Shown in pieces: positions 17,491-26,523 of a stretch of DNA of 64,000 nt. The stretch lies in NCBI RefSeq assembly GCF_033705735.1, contig NZ_CP131130.1:2483001-2547000 (forward strand), given 5' to 3'. The notes beneath the pieces were generated by a model. That model did no database searches and had not been told where the DNA came from. It saw only the letters and a list, made by a program, of their open reading frames with translations. This DNA is from Shinella zoogloeoides. GTDB taxonomy: Bacteria > Pseudomonadota > Alphaproteobacteria > Rhizobiales > Rhizobiaceae. Each line of letters begins with the position of its first letter. Position 1 is the stretch's first letter. A program made the position numbers and the translations under genes.

Positions 17491-18495
17491 CTACGACTTC
17501 CGCACCAGCGAGCGCTGGACGAGCATCGCAATGATGATGATCGCGCCCTGGATGGCCCCGATCAGATATTCGCTGATGAAGTTGGAGAGCAGCATGATGT
17601 TGCCGACCAGCTCGAGAATGAAGGCGCCGCAGATCGTGCCCCAGACACGGCCCGCCCCGCCCTTCAGCGCCGTGCCGCCGACGACGACCGCGGTGATGGC
17701 CTGCAATTCCCACAGGATGCCCGTGGTGGCGGAGGTGGAGCCGAGGCGCGGCACGTAGAGCAGCACGGCGATGGCGACGCACAGGCCCTGGATGACGAAG
17801 GCGATGGTGCGCACGCGGTTGACCGGGATGCCGGAATAGCGCGCGACGTCGCTGTTCGAGCCGACCGCCACGACATGGCGGCCGTAGCGCGTGCGATAGA
17901 GCACGAAGGCGGCGATGGCCGTGACGACGAGGATGACGACGATCGGCACCGGCACGCCGAGGATGTAGCCGAAATAGGCCGGGCGATACATCGCCTGCAG
18001 TTCCGGCTCGCGCAGCGTGATCGCGCCGCCCTGCGACAGCCAGGTGGTGAGGCCGCGATAGATACCCATAGTGCCGAGCGTGGCGATGAAGGGCTCGATC
18101 TTGCCGACCGTGGTGATGAGGCCGTTGGCAAGGCCGCAGGCCGCGCCGATGACCAGCGTCAGCACGACGGCGGCGGCAAGCATCATGCCGGGATCGGCGA
18201 TCACGCCCGAATTCATGAAGAGGATCATGATCGAGGCGACGAAGGCCACCATCGAGCCGACCGAGAGGTCGAGGTCCCCCGAGGAGATGACGAAGGTCGC
18301 GCCGACCGCGATGATCGCGATGAAGGCGCTGCGCGTCGCGACATTGGCGAGGTTGTTGAGCCCGATGAAGTTGGGGTTCACCAGCGCGCCGACGATGAGG
18401 AGCAGCGCGAGCGCGGCAAAGGGCGCGACGGCCCTCAGATCCACATCCCGCCAGCTTCGGCCCCGCGGCTTCGTTTCGACTGCGTCTTCCGTCAT
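17491..18495 (-). CDS. Sugar ABC transporter permease (RbsC type)
   Basis: 334 residues with about nine hydrophobic segments. RbsC-family marks are LVNPNFIGLNNLANVATRSAFIAI-like sequence near residues 42-65, SSGDLDLSVGSMVAF near 90-105, and AVVGGTALKGGAGRVWGT near residue 270, which contacts the ATPase. It starts 36 bases past the ATPase gene stop and is followed by the binding-protein gene. It would form the inner-membrane channel of the importer. Confidence 0.93.
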   Translation of the reverse strand: MTEDAVETKPRGRSWRDVDLRAVAPFAALALLLIVGALVNPNFIGLNNLANVATRSAFIAIIAVGATFVISSGDLDLSVGSMVAFVASIMILFMNSGVIADPGMMLAAAVVLTLVIGAACGLANGLITTVGKIEPFIATLGTMGIYRGLTTWLSQGGAITLREPELQAMYRPAYFGYILGVPVPIVVILVVTAIAAFVLYRTRYGRHVVAVGSNSDVARYSGIPVNRVRTIAFVIQGLCVAIAVLLYVPRLGSTSATTGILWELQAITAVVVGGTALKGGAGRVWGTICGAFILELVGNIMLLSNFISEYLIGAIQGAIIIIAMLVQRSLVRKS

Positions 18496-18531
18496 GTTCG
18501 TCCCCGACGTAATGCGTTGTTCTGGCGGCGA

Positions 18532-20058
18532 TCAGGCCGCGGTCTTTTTCTTGAGGCCGGCCGAATAGCGCATGATCTCCTGCTCGGAGATTTCCTCGCC
18601 TTCGAGAATGCCGACGATCCGCCCTTCCCGCATGACGGCGACGCGCGTGCACAGGCCGATGATCTCCGGCATCTCCGAGGAGACGACGACGATCGACTTG
18701 CCGTCGCGGGCGAGCGCCGAGATGAAATGGTAGATCTGCTGCTTGGTGCCGACATCGATGCCACGCGTCGGCTCGTCGATGATGATGACGTCGGGCTCGG
18801 TCTCCATGACCTTGGCGAGCAGCAGCTTCTGCTGGTTGCCGCCCGACATGCGGCCGGCGACGACGCGCCCGTCACGCACGCGGATATCGAAGCGGCGGCG
18901 GGCGCGCTCCAGCGCGGTCGCCTCGCTCTTCGGGCTGAGATAACCGTAGCTGCCGTGCTTCTCCAGCGATTGCAGCGTGAGGTTCGCCGTCATGCGTGAG
19001 TTGAGGAGCAGGCCCTTGTGCTTGCGGTCCTTGGTCATATAGGCGATGCCCACGCGGTTGGCGGCATGGACGTCGCCGCCCGGCACGCTCTCGCCGCGCA
19101 GCCTGACCTCGCCGGCCGTGCGCGCCCGAAGGCCCGCAACGGCTTCCATCAGCTCCGAGCGGCCGGAGCCGATCAGGCCGGAAAAGCCGAGGATTTCGCC
19201 CTTGCGGACCTCGAAGCTCGCATCCTTGACATAGCCCGTCGAAAGCCCCTCGACGGCGAGCGTGACCTCCTCGTCGACGCTCGGCTCCTGCTTGGCGGGA
19301 TAGAGGCTGGAAAGCTCGCGGCCGACCATGAGCTGGGCGATGGATTCGCCGTCGAGAATGCTCGTCGGCGCGGTCTTCACCCATTGTCCGTCGCGCAGCA
19401 CCGTGACGCGGTCGGTCAGCTCCATCACCTCGTCCAGCTTGTGCGAGACGAAGACGAAGGACGTGCCCTTTTCGCGCAGCTTGCGCACCTGGCGGAAGAG
19501 GTAATTGGTCTCCTCGCGGGAGAGAACGGCGGTCGGCTCGTCCATGAAGATGATGCGCGCGTCGCGGCTGATGGCTTTCGCAATCTCCACCATCTGCTTG
19601 TCGGCGATGGAGAGCGAGCTGATCAGCGCATTCTCGTCGACATGGGAGCCGAGCTGGTCGAGCACGCGGCGCGTCTCGGCGCGCATGAACTTGCGGTCGA
19701 GCACGCCGAAGCGCGTGACCTCGCGGCCGAGGAACAGGCTCTCGGTGACGGTGAGATGTTCGGCGAGGTTGAATTCCTGATGGATGATGACGATGCCGAG
19801 CGCTTCGGCCTGCCCGTTCGGCGGCAGCTTCACCGGCTGGCCATCCAGCAGAATCTCGCCGGAGGTCGGCTGCTCGAAACCGGAGAGGATTTTCACCAGC
19901 GTCGACTTGCCGGCGCCGTTCTCGCCCATGAGCGCATGAATCTCGCCGGCGCGAAGCTCGAAATTGACGCTGAACAGAACCTGTACGCCATTGAAAGACT
20001 TGCTGATACGGCGTGCAGCGAGAACGACGGGAGCCCCGTCGGCAGCGTCCGGATTCAT
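18532..20058 (-). CDS. Sugar ABC transporter ATP-binding protein (RbsA type, two ABC domains)
   Basis: 508 residues with two fused ATPase domains. The first has Walker A GENGAGKST near residue 44, signature LSIADKQMVEIAKA and Walker B IIFMDEPTA. The second has the degenerate P-loop GLIGSGRSE, signature SGGNQQKLLLAK and Walker B VIIIDEPTRG. This uneven pair is normal for the ribose/xylose importer class. It is the first gene of the importer operon; a strong operator-like repeat lies 37 bases upstream of its start. Confidence 0.95.
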   Translation of the reverse strand: MNPDAADGAPVVLAARRISKSFNGVQVLFSVNFELRAGEIHALMGENGAGKSTLVKILSGFEQPTSGEILLDGQPVKLPPNGQAEALGIVIIHQEFNLAEHLTVTESLFLGREVTRFGVLDRKFMRAETRRVLDQLGSHVDENALISSLSIADKQMVEIAKAISRDARIIFMDEPTAVLSREETNYLFRQVRKLREKGTSFVFVSHKLDEVMELTDRVTVLRDGQWVKTAPTSILDGESIAQLMVGRELSSLYPAKQEPSVDEEVTLAVEGLSTGYVKDASFEVRKGEILGFSGLIGSGRSELMEAVAGLRARTAGEVRLRGESVPGGDVHAANRVGIAYMTKDRKHKGLLLNSRMTANLTLQSLEKHGSYGYLSPKSEATALERARRRFDIRVRDGRVVAGRMSGGNQQKLLLAKVMETEPDVIIIDEPTRGIDVGTKQQIYHFISALARDGKSIVVVSSEMPEIIGLCTRVAVMREGRIVGILEGEEISEQEIMRYSAGLKKKTAA

Positions 20059-20094
20059 CGATTTTCTCCCTGCGGCTCCCTACCGCTTGAGCAT

Positions 20095-20133
20095 GATGTA
20101 AACCTTTACACTGGCTATGTAAAGGTTTACATC
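20095..20133. promoter_or_regulatory. Paired LacI-type operator between importer operon and lacI
   Basis: GATGTAAACCTTTACA and its exact reverse complement TGTAAAGGTTTACATC are separated by seven bases. Each arm is itself nearly palindromic (TGTAAA-2-TTTACA), so this reads as two adjoining repressor sites. It lies in the control region shared by the importer operon and the divergent lacI gene, which probably encodes the protein that binds it. Confidence 0.75.
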
Positions 20134-20253
20134 ATTGGATATCAGGAATTTTCACCAAGCGCCGTTTGACCCTCGGGCCAGTCTGTGTAGTGTCCCCCGC
20201 ACTTCGTTTGTTTGACGCGGTTTCGGGCGTCTTCCCGGACCTGCCATCGCTAA

Positions 20254-21297
20254 GTGAGAGCCAGTTTGTCGACGTCCAGCCCTGCCACGATCGAGGATGT
20301 AGCGCGCATCGCGCAGGTCTCGATCGCGACCGTTTCAAGGGCGATCCATACCCCGGAAAAGGTGGCGAACTCGACGCGGCTGAAGGTGAACCAGGCCATC
20401 GCCATCACCGGCTATACGACCAATGCGATGGCGCGCAGCCTTCGCCTCGGCCGGTCGAACATGATCCTCGTCGTGGCGCCCGATATCGGCGACCCGAACT
20501 TCTCCAACATCCTCGTGGGCCTGGAAAACGAGGCGCGGGCGCATGGCTACGGCATCCTCATCGGCCATACGCAGAACGATCCGCAGCGCGGCCTCGAATA
20601 TCTGAAGTTCCTGAATTCCAACCAGGCGGCGGGGCTGATCCTCTTCACCGGCATCCTGCCCTTCGGCCACCAGAGCATGACCGCGCGCCTGCCGCCCAGC
20701 GTCGGCGTCTTCGAGCCGGTCTACAATGGCGGCATCCCCTATGTCGGCGTCGACGATATCGAGGGCGCGCGCAAGGCCGTGGACCTCCTGATCGCCGAGG
20801 GCCACCGCAAGATCGCCTTCATCGGCGATTCGCGCACGCGCCTTGCCTATAGCCGCCGCCGGCAGGGCTATGACGAGGGGCTGGACGCCGCCGGCGTGCC
20901 GCCGCGCGACCGCCTCATCCTCGAAGGCGACGGCACCATCGAGAGCGGGCGCCTCGCGCTCGAACAGCTCTTCATGCGCGACACGCTGCCGAGCGCCTTC
21001 ATGTGCGTGAACGACCAGACGGCCATCGGCGTGATGATCGGCCTCGGCGCGCGCGGCTACGACATTCCGACGGACTTTTCCGTGACCGGTTTCGACGACG
21101 TGCCGCAGGCGACCTTCATGACGCCTTCCCTCACCACGATCCGCCAGCCGCGCACCGCCATCGGCAAGAGCTCGATGGCGCTTCTGCTGGAGCTGCTTTC
21201 GGGGAGCGAACCGCCGGAAGCCGAAATCCTGCTGACGCCGGACCTCATCGTGCGCAATTCCGTCTCCACCCCGGCACGGCGGTTTTTGAAGCGGTAG
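20254..21297 (+). CDS. LacI-family regulator of the ribose-type importer operon
   Basis: 347 residues from a GTG start. The helix-turn-helix is TIEDVARIAQVSIATVSRAI, followed by the hinge helix MARSLRLGRS. The rest is the periplasmic-binding-like sensor domain, with DDIEGARKAV, RKIAFIGDS and the ...FSVTGFDDVPQA strand. It is divergent from the ABC importer, with a twin operator in between. By family it should be an inducer-responsive repressor of the importer and possibly of itself. A TTG four codons in is an alternative start. Confidence 0.92.
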   Translation: MRASLSTSSPATIEDVARIAQVSIATVSRAIHTPEKVANSTRLKVNQAIAITGYTTNAMARSLRLGRSNMILVVAPDIGDPNFSNILVGLENEARAHGYGILIGHTQNDPQRGLEYLKFLNSNQAAGLILFTGILPFGHQSMTARLPPSVGVFEPVYNGGIPYVGVDDIEGARKAVDLLIAEGHRKIAFIGDSRTRLAYSRRRQGYDEGLDAAGVPPRDRLILEGDGTIESGRLALEQLFMRDTLPSAFMCVNDQTAIGVMIGLGARGYDIPTDFSVTGFDDVPQATFMTPSLTTIRQPRTAIGKSSMALLLELLSGSEPPEAEILLTPDLIVRNSVSTPARRFLKR

Positions 21298-21360
21298 CTT
21301 TCTCAGCCGGCATGGGTGCAGGCCGGAGGGTATTTGCGGAGCACGTTTCAGCCTGCAACG

Positions 21361-21384
21361 AAAAAGGGCGCCATTCGGCGCCCT
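21361..21384 (-). terminator. Terminator of the xyl operon
   Basis: Perfect eight-base stem (AGGGCGCC and GGCGCCCT) with loop ATTC. Read on the minus strand it is followed by TTTT, a classic intrinsic terminator 20 bases past the xylA stop. Because it is symmetric it may also stop lacI transcripts from the left. Confidence 0.85.
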
Positions 21385-21404
21385 CTCGATATAGCGAATG
21401 CCAC

Positions 21405-22715
21405 TCAAACGTAGCGGTTGACCACGTTTTCCAGCAGCTCCTGCCGGCCGGAGCGCGGCTGCGGGTTGATTCCGCCGGAAAGCACATAGGCCTCCAGCGC
21501 TTCCAGCGAGGAACCGCCGGAAAGGATTTTCTGCGCATCCGGCTTCTGCCAGCCGGCATAGCGCTCGGCGAGCGGGCCGGAGAGCGCCTTGTCCTCGACC
21601 ATCTTCGCCGCTGCCTTCAGGCCACGCGCGCAGCAATCCATGCCGCCGATATGGCCGATGAGCAGATCCGCCGGGTCGATCGACTGGCGGCGCAGCTTGG
21701 CGTCGAAATTGGTGCCGCCGGTCGTGAAGCCGCCGCCGGCAAGGACCTGGTAATAGGCGAGCGCCATTTCCGGCACGTTGTTGGGGAACTGGTCGGTATC
21801 CCAGCCGGACTGGTAGTCGTTGCGGTTCATATCGATGGAGCCGAAGATGCCCAGCGCATTGGCGAGCGCCAGCTCGTGCTCGAAGGAATGGCCGGCGAGG
21901 ATCGCATGGCCCTGCTCGATATTGAGCTTCACCTCGTTTTCAAGGCCGTACTTCTTCAGGAAGCCGTAGACTGTCGCGACGTCGTAGTCGTACTGGTGCT
22001 TGGTCGGCTCCTGCGGCTTCGGCTCGATGAGGATCGCGCCCTTGAAGCCGATCTTGTGCTTGTATTCCACCACCATGTTGACGAAGCGGCCGAGCTGGTC
22101 GAGTTCCTGGCCGAGATTGGTGTTGAGCAGGGTCTCGTAGCCCTCGCGGCCGCCCCAGAGCACATAGTTGTCGCCGCCGAGGCGCTGCGTGGCGTCGATG
22201 CAGGTCTTCACCGTCGCCGCGGCGAAGGCGAAAACGTCAGGGTCCGGATTGGTCGCTGCGCCGCCCATGTAGCGGCGGTTGGAGAAGAGGTTCGCCGTGC
22301 CCCAGAGCAGCTTGACGCCGGTCGCGGCCTGTTTTTCGGCGAAGTAGTCGACGATCTCGTTGAGGTTCTTCGTGTTCTCGACGAAGTCCTTGCCTTCCGG
22401 GCGCACATCGGCGTCGTGGAAGCAGTAGAAGGGAACGCCGAGGAGCTGGAAGAATTCGAAGGCGACATCGGCCTTCAGCTTCGCAGCCTTCATCGTATCC
22501 TCGAACCACGGGCGCTCGAAGGTCTGGCCGCCGAAGGGGTCGCCGCCCGGCCAGACGAAGGTGTGCCAGTAGGCGACGGCGAAGCGCAGGTGATCCTCCA
22601 TGCGCTTGCCCATGACGATCTCGTCGGGATTGTAGTGGCGGAAGGCGAGCGGGTTGGTGCTCTCGGGACCTTCATACTTGATCTTGGCGATATCGCCGAA
22701 GAAGCCGGTGGCCAT
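21405..22715 (-). CDS. xylA: Xylose isomerase
   Basis: 436 residues, the size of group II xylose isomerases. It converts D-xylose to D-xylulose in the cytoplasm. Diagnostic stretches are [19 protein letters not shown] near residue 47 (catalytic His), [46 protein letters not shown] (metal Glu) and [17 protein letters not shown] (metal Asp). It is the last gene of lacI-xylB-xylA, 27 bases after xylB, and is followed by a strong terminator. Confidence 0.97.
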   Translation of the reverse strand: MATGFFGDIAKIKYEGPESTNPLAFRHYNPDEIVMGKRMEDHLRFAVAYWHTFVWPGGDPFGGQTFERPWFEDTMKAAKLKADVAFEFFQLLGVPFYCFHDADVRPEGKDFVENTKNLNEIVDYFAEKQAATGVKLLWGTANLFSNRRYMGGAATNPDPDVFAFAAATVKTCIDATQRLGGDNYVLWGGREGYETLLNTNLGQELDQLGRFVNMVVEYKHKIGFKGAILIEPKPQEPTKHQYDYDVATVYGFLKKYGLENEVKLNIEQGHAILAGHSFEHELALANALGIFGSIDMNRNDYQSGWDTDQFPNNVPEMALAYYQVLAGGGFTTGGTNFDAKLRRQSIDPADLLIGHIGGMDCCARGLKAAAKMVEDKALSGPLAERYAGWQKPDAQKILSGGSSLEALEAYVLSGGINPQPRSGRQELLENVVNRYV

Positions 22716-22742
22716 GGGTGTCTCCTCTTGAATGGTCGTTGA

Positions 22743-24197
22743 TCAGTAGGCGGCGCGGATCGCCGGATAGAGGCGGCGGTAGCGCTGGTAGGCATCCTCG
22801 TAGGCAGCGGTGAGCGCAGCCTCGGGTTCGATGGTTTCGGCGGTGGCGGGCGCGGTCAGCACCTCCGTCGGGTTCGCACCCGTCGCGGCGATAACGCCGA
22901 GGCGGGCAGCGCCGAAGGCGGCGCCGAAATCGCCATCGGCCGGCAGGTCGACGGGGAGGTCGAGGGCCGTCGCGATGGACTTCAGCCAGTAGCGCGAGCG
23001 CGAGCCGCCACCGATGGCGGTGACGCGCGACAGGCGCGTGCCGGCAGATTTCAGCGCTTCGAGATTGTCGCGGAGCGCGAAGGACACGCCCTCCAGCACC
23101 GCCTGCGTCAGTACCGGACGCCCACTCTCATGGCCGAGACCGAGGAAGGCGCCACGGATGGCGGCATCGTTGTGCGGCGTGCGCTCGCCCGAGAGATAGG
23201 GCAGGAAGGTGACGCTGGACGGCGCCTGCAGCGCCTCGCCGAGTTCCTTCGTGAGATCGGCGGCGGAAGCGCCGGTGACGCGGGAATGCCAGTTGAGCGC
23301 ATCGGTCGCCGAAAGGATGACGCCCATCTGGTGCCAGGTATTGGGCAGCGCGTGGCAGAAGGCATGCACGGCGCTTTCCGGGTTCGGCAGGTAGCTGGCA
23401 TTGGCCGCGAAGAGCACGCCGGACGTGCCGAGCGAAACGAAGGCCGTGCCCTCGCGTACCGTGCCCATGCCGCAGGCCGAGGCCGCGTTGTCCCCCGCCC
23501 CACCGGCGACGACGACGCCTTCGCCGAGGCCCCATTTCGACGAAAGCTCCGGCCGCAACGTGCCGGCCGGCTCGGTGCCTTCCACGAGGCCCGGCATCTG
23601 GCGCTCTTCGAGGTCGGTGGCGGCCAGCAGTTCGGCGGACCATTTGCGCGCGCCGGTATCGAGCCAGGAGGTGCCGGCGGAATCGGACATTTCGGAGAGG
23701 TGCTCACCCGTCAGCCAGAGGCGGAGATAATCCTTGGGCAGCAGCACCCAGCGGACTTTCGCGAAGGTGTCGGGCTCGTTGTTCTTCACCCAGGCGAGCT
23801 TCGGCGCGGTGAAGCCGGGGAAGACGATGTTGCCGGTAATCTTTCGGAAGCGCGGATCGGCGTCGAGCGCGGCGGCTTCCTTGTGGCTGCGCGTGTCGTT
23901 CCACATGATGCAGGGGCGCAGCACCTTGTCATCCGCATCGATCAGCGTCGCGCCGTGCATGTGGCCGGAAAGGCCGATGCCGCGCACGGCGGAGAACTCG
24001 GCGGGATGGGCGGCGCGAAGGCTGGCGATCGCCTCCTCCGTCGCTCGGATCCAGTCGGCCGGGTCCTGTTCCGACCAGCCGGCGTGCAGGCGCGCGGTCT
24101 CGACATCCTTGCCGGAGGCCGAGCCGACGACCCGCTGGTCCCCATCGATCAGCATGGCTTTCACGCCCGACGTGCCGAGGTCGATCCCGAGATACAT
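22743..24197 (-). CDS. xylB: Xylulokinase
   Basis: 484 residues, a FGGY-family kinase that phosphorylates D-xylulose to feed the pentose phosphate pathway. YLGIDLGTSGVKAML opens the ATP-binding fold; GLSGHMHG and CIMWNDTR define the sugar site; the C-terminal half has VAGGAGDNAASACGMG and the FGGY-like TAIGGGSRSRYW. It lies nine bases after the lacI gene and just before xylA, so the three are almost surely co-transcribed. Confidence 0.96.
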   Translation of the reverse strand: MYLGIDLGTSGVKAMLIDGDQRVVGSASGKDVETARLHAGWSEQDPADWIRATEEAIASLRAAHPAEFSAVRGIGLSGHMHGATLIDADDKVLRPCIMWNDTRSHKEAAALDADPRFRKITGNIVFPGFTAPKLAWVKNNEPDTFAKVRWVLLPKDYLRLWLTGEHLSEMSDSAGTSWLDTGARKWSAELLAATDLEERQMPGLVEGTEPAGTLRPELSSKWGLGEGVVVAGGAGDNAASACGMGTVREGTAFVSLGTSGVLFAANASYLPNPESAVHAFCHALPNTWHQMGVILSATDALNWHSRVTGASAADLTKELGEALQAPSSVTFLPYLSGERTPHNDAAIRGAFLGLGHESGRPVLTQAVLEGVSFALRDNLEALKSAGTRLSRVTAIGGGSRSRYWLKSIATALDLPVDLPADGDFGAAFGAARLGVIAATGANPTEVLTAPATAETIEPEAALTAAYEDAYQRYRRLYPAIRAAY

Positions 24198-24206
24198 GGC
24201 TGTCTC

Positions 24207-25250
24207 CTAGTTTTCCTCGTCCGGGCCGGCCGGGAGGTTGTCCTTGATGAAGATGTCGAGGCGGATGCGCTCCTGCGCGGCATTTACCGGCAGGCCATCC
24301 GCCTTGGCGCGCAGCACGCGGATGGCGCTGCGCACCTCATGGCCGGCATCCTGGTTGAGCACGGCATCGACGACGCCGCTTTCCAGCGCCGCGCGGGTTT
24401 CGCCCGTCAACTCGTGCACGATCACGCAGAGATCGCTCCTGCCACGCTCCGCGAGCGCTGCAAGCAGGCCGCGATTACCGGCGCCGAGGCTGTAGATGCC
24501 GGCAAGGTCCGGCACATTGGCGAGGCAATCGGCGATCAGCGAGAAGGAAAGCTCCGGATCGTCCTGCCCTTCCAGCACCGGCAGGATGGCGCGAGCCTCC
24601 GGCATGGCCGACATGGCGGCGAGAAAGCCCTCGAGACGCTCGCCATGGTCGCGCACGCGCATGGAGCCGGCGAGCACCGCGACCGGGCCGGGCCGGCCGC
24701 CGAGGAAGCGGCCCATCAGGCTGCCGGCGGTGCGGCCGGCGGCGATGTTGTCGACGCCGACGAAATGATCGCGGCCCGAGCCGGCAAGATCGGAAACGAG
24801 GGTGGCGACGGGAATGTCGGCCTCATGCGCGCGGGCGATGGCGGCGGAAACTTCCGGCGCATCCACGGCGACGGCGGCAATGCCGGAGACGTCTTCGGCG
24901 ATGGCGGCATCGATGGCCTTCGCCAGCGCCGCCGCGTCGAAGGCCGGCACCGTCGCCACGGAAAGGCGGGTGCGCTCGGCCGCGGAATGCAGACCGGCAT
25001 GGCGGACCTCCGCCTCCAGCCCGCGCATGAAGGGATTGTCGCCTTCCGGCAGGATGAAGACGAGCGGATAGACGCGGCTCTTGGCAAGGTTCGCCGCCGC
25101 GACGTCGCGCACATAGCCGAGCGCAGCAATCGCCGCCTCGACCCTTGCGCGCGTGACGCTGCGCACGCCCGGCCGGTCGTTCAGGACGCGGTCGACCGTG
25201 GCGAGGCTGACGCCCGCCTTGTCGGCGATATCGTGAACCGTGGGTCTCAT
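24207..25250 (-). CDS. LacI-family regulator, first gene of the xyl operon
   Basis: 347 residues. The helix-turn-helix is TVHDIADKAGVSLATVDRVLNDRPGVRSVTR (spread over residues 3-33), followed by AAIAALGY and a sensor domain of the sugar-binding type (PLVFILPEGDNPFMRG, HFVGVDNIAAGRTAG). It leads the lacI-xylB-xylA operon, with an imperfect palindrome upstream, so it is probably an autoregulated xylose/xylulose-responsive repressor. It is not the AraC-type XylR of enteric bacteria. Confidence 0.9.
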   Translation of the reverse strand: MRPTVHDIADKAGVSLATVDRVLNDRPGVRSVTRARVEAAIAALGYVRDVAAANLAKSRVYPLVFILPEGDNPFMRGLEAEVRHAGLHSAAERTRLSVATVPAFDAAALAKAIDAAIAEDVSGIAAVAVDAPEVSAAIARAHEADIPVATLVSDLAGSGRDHFVGVDNIAAGRTAGSLMGRFLGGRPGPVAVLAGSMRVRDHGERLEGFLAAMSAMPEARAILPVLEGQDDPELSFSLIADCLANVPDLAGIYSLGAGNRGLLAALAERGRSDLCVIVHELTGETRAALESGVVDAVLNQDAGHEVRSAIRVLRAKADGLPVNAAQERIRLDIFIKDNLPAGPDEEN

Positions 25251-25284
25251 CTCTCCTCCGTGGCGAGAGCCTTAGAGGAATTTT

Positions 25285-25300
25285 TGATGTACGTAAATCA
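25285..25300. promoter_or_regulatory. Candidate operator of the xyl operon
   Basis: TGATGTACGTAAATCA is a palindrome with one mismatched pair, centred on CG, located 35 bases before the lacI start. The small AT-rich gap here is the only space for a promoter of lacI-xylB-xylA. Confidence 0.5.
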
Positions 25301-25340
25301 GAAATTTTCAGGCAAGGTCCAGAGGCCGGTTTTGCCGGGC

Positions 25341-26447
25341 CTAGAGACGCTTGCTGAAGGCGTGGGTGAAGAGGAGATCGGCGGGGTTCTCGCCGGCCTT
25401 CGCGAGGGCGACGTCCATGAAGGTGTCGGTGACGCGCACCAGCGCAAGGCCGCCCAGGAAGGCGGCGATGGGCTTGAAGATATCGTAGCCCTCGCGGTTG
25501 TAGATCATCGGCGTCGGATGCTCGTGGCCATGGAAGATGCCGGCGACATTATAGCCCTTGAGGGCGGCAAGGAGGGCGGCCCGCTCCTCGTCGCTCCACC
25601 AGTGCGCGGGACCGGCGCCGGTTGGATCGAAGGTCTTCGCCGCCGGGTCCCAGTGCTCGGTGGAGAAATGGTCCCAGCCGTAGTGCTGGAAGAGCACGAC
25701 GGGCCGGCCGTCTGCGGCATAGGCGGCAAGGTCCTGCTGCAGCCAGGGCAGGCCGCTGATCGCCCCCTTCGTATCGTCTCCGCCGAAGCGTTGGAGCTGG
25801 ATGAGGTGCAGGCCGCCCCAGTCCCAGGAATAGTTGTCCGAATCGAGATCGTAGTTCGTCACCGGCACCGGCGCCTTGTAGAAGACCGTGGAGCGATGGT
25901 TGAGCTCGACATAGTCGCGCAGTTCGCGGCGATACCAGTCGATATGCGGGGCGACGCCATCCTGGTCGAGATCGTGATTGCCGAGGCCGTTATAGACCGG
26001 GTAGTGCACCCGATCCGGCCCGGTGCCCTGCTGGTAGCGGCTGGTGAATTGCTGGAGCTGCCACCCCTCGCCCGGCACCTTCACCTGCCCGCCGCCATCA
26101 TCCGTCATGTCGCCGCCGAGCACGAGGCCGAGGGGCGCGGCGATGGGCGCGCCGGCGCTCGCAAGGCCGGAGGGCTTGCCGTCGATGACCGCCGGCCAGA
26201 CGAGGCCGCCGACCGCATTGACCGCCGCGACATGCCGCAGCAGCGCGGCATCCGTCTTGCCCTCGGCCGCGCAATCCGGGCTGAGGCCGTCGGCCGAAAC
26301 GAGGCAGGCATGGACATCGCAGGAAAAGAGGAAGGTGGCGTCCGTCGCGGGGCGCTGCGCCGTCGCTGCAAGTTTCGGAAGGACGAAGGAAAGGCCGAGG
26401 CCACCGGCAGCAGTCAGGAGATGGCGGCGGGTGGGATTGAACGGCAT
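25341..26447 (-). CDS. Tat-exported metallophosphoesterase
   Basis: 368 residues. The N-terminus TRRHLLTAAGGLGLSFVLP is a twin-arginine signal (RRxLL), so the enzyme is likely exported folded. Calcineurin-type motifs occur in order: CDVHACLVS, GGDMTDD, NGLGNHDLD, LFQHYGWDHF and GIFHGHEHPTP, giving the two-metal centre. Members of this fold hydrolyse phosphomono- or diesters; the substrate here is unknown. It is upstream of the xyl operon on the same strand, but 90 bases and an operator lie between. Confidence 0.88.
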   Translation of the reverse strand: MPFNPTRRHLLTAAGGLGLSFVLPKLAATAQRPATDATFLFSCDVHACLVSADGLSPDCAAEGKTDAALLRHVAAVNAVGGLVWPAVIDGKPSGLASAGAPIAAPLGLVLGGDMTDDGGGQVKVPGEGWQLQQFTSRYQQGTGPDRVHYPVYNGLGNHDLDQDGVAPHIDWYRRELRDYVELNHRSTVFYKAPVPVTNYDLDSDNYSWDWGGLHLIQLQRFGGDDTKGAISGLPWLQQDLAAYAADGRPVVLFQHYGWDHFSTEHWDPAAKTFDPTGAGPAHWWSDEERAALLAALKGYNVAGIFHGHEHPTPMIYNREGYDIFKPIAAFLGGLALVRVTDTFMDVALAKAGENPADLLFTHAFSKRL

Positions 26448-26523
26448 GCGGGCCTCCGGGCATCGATCACGCCGCCATTCTGGCGGACGGACCGATGTCC
26501 CGGCAAGAGGGTTTCGGGCGGGC

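Noticed and set aside
13760..20058. Naming the importer as ribose-specific (rbsACB)
   Set aside because: Only the general ribose-type class is visible. No rbsK or rbsD is present, and the nearby enzymes point to another sugar or polyol.
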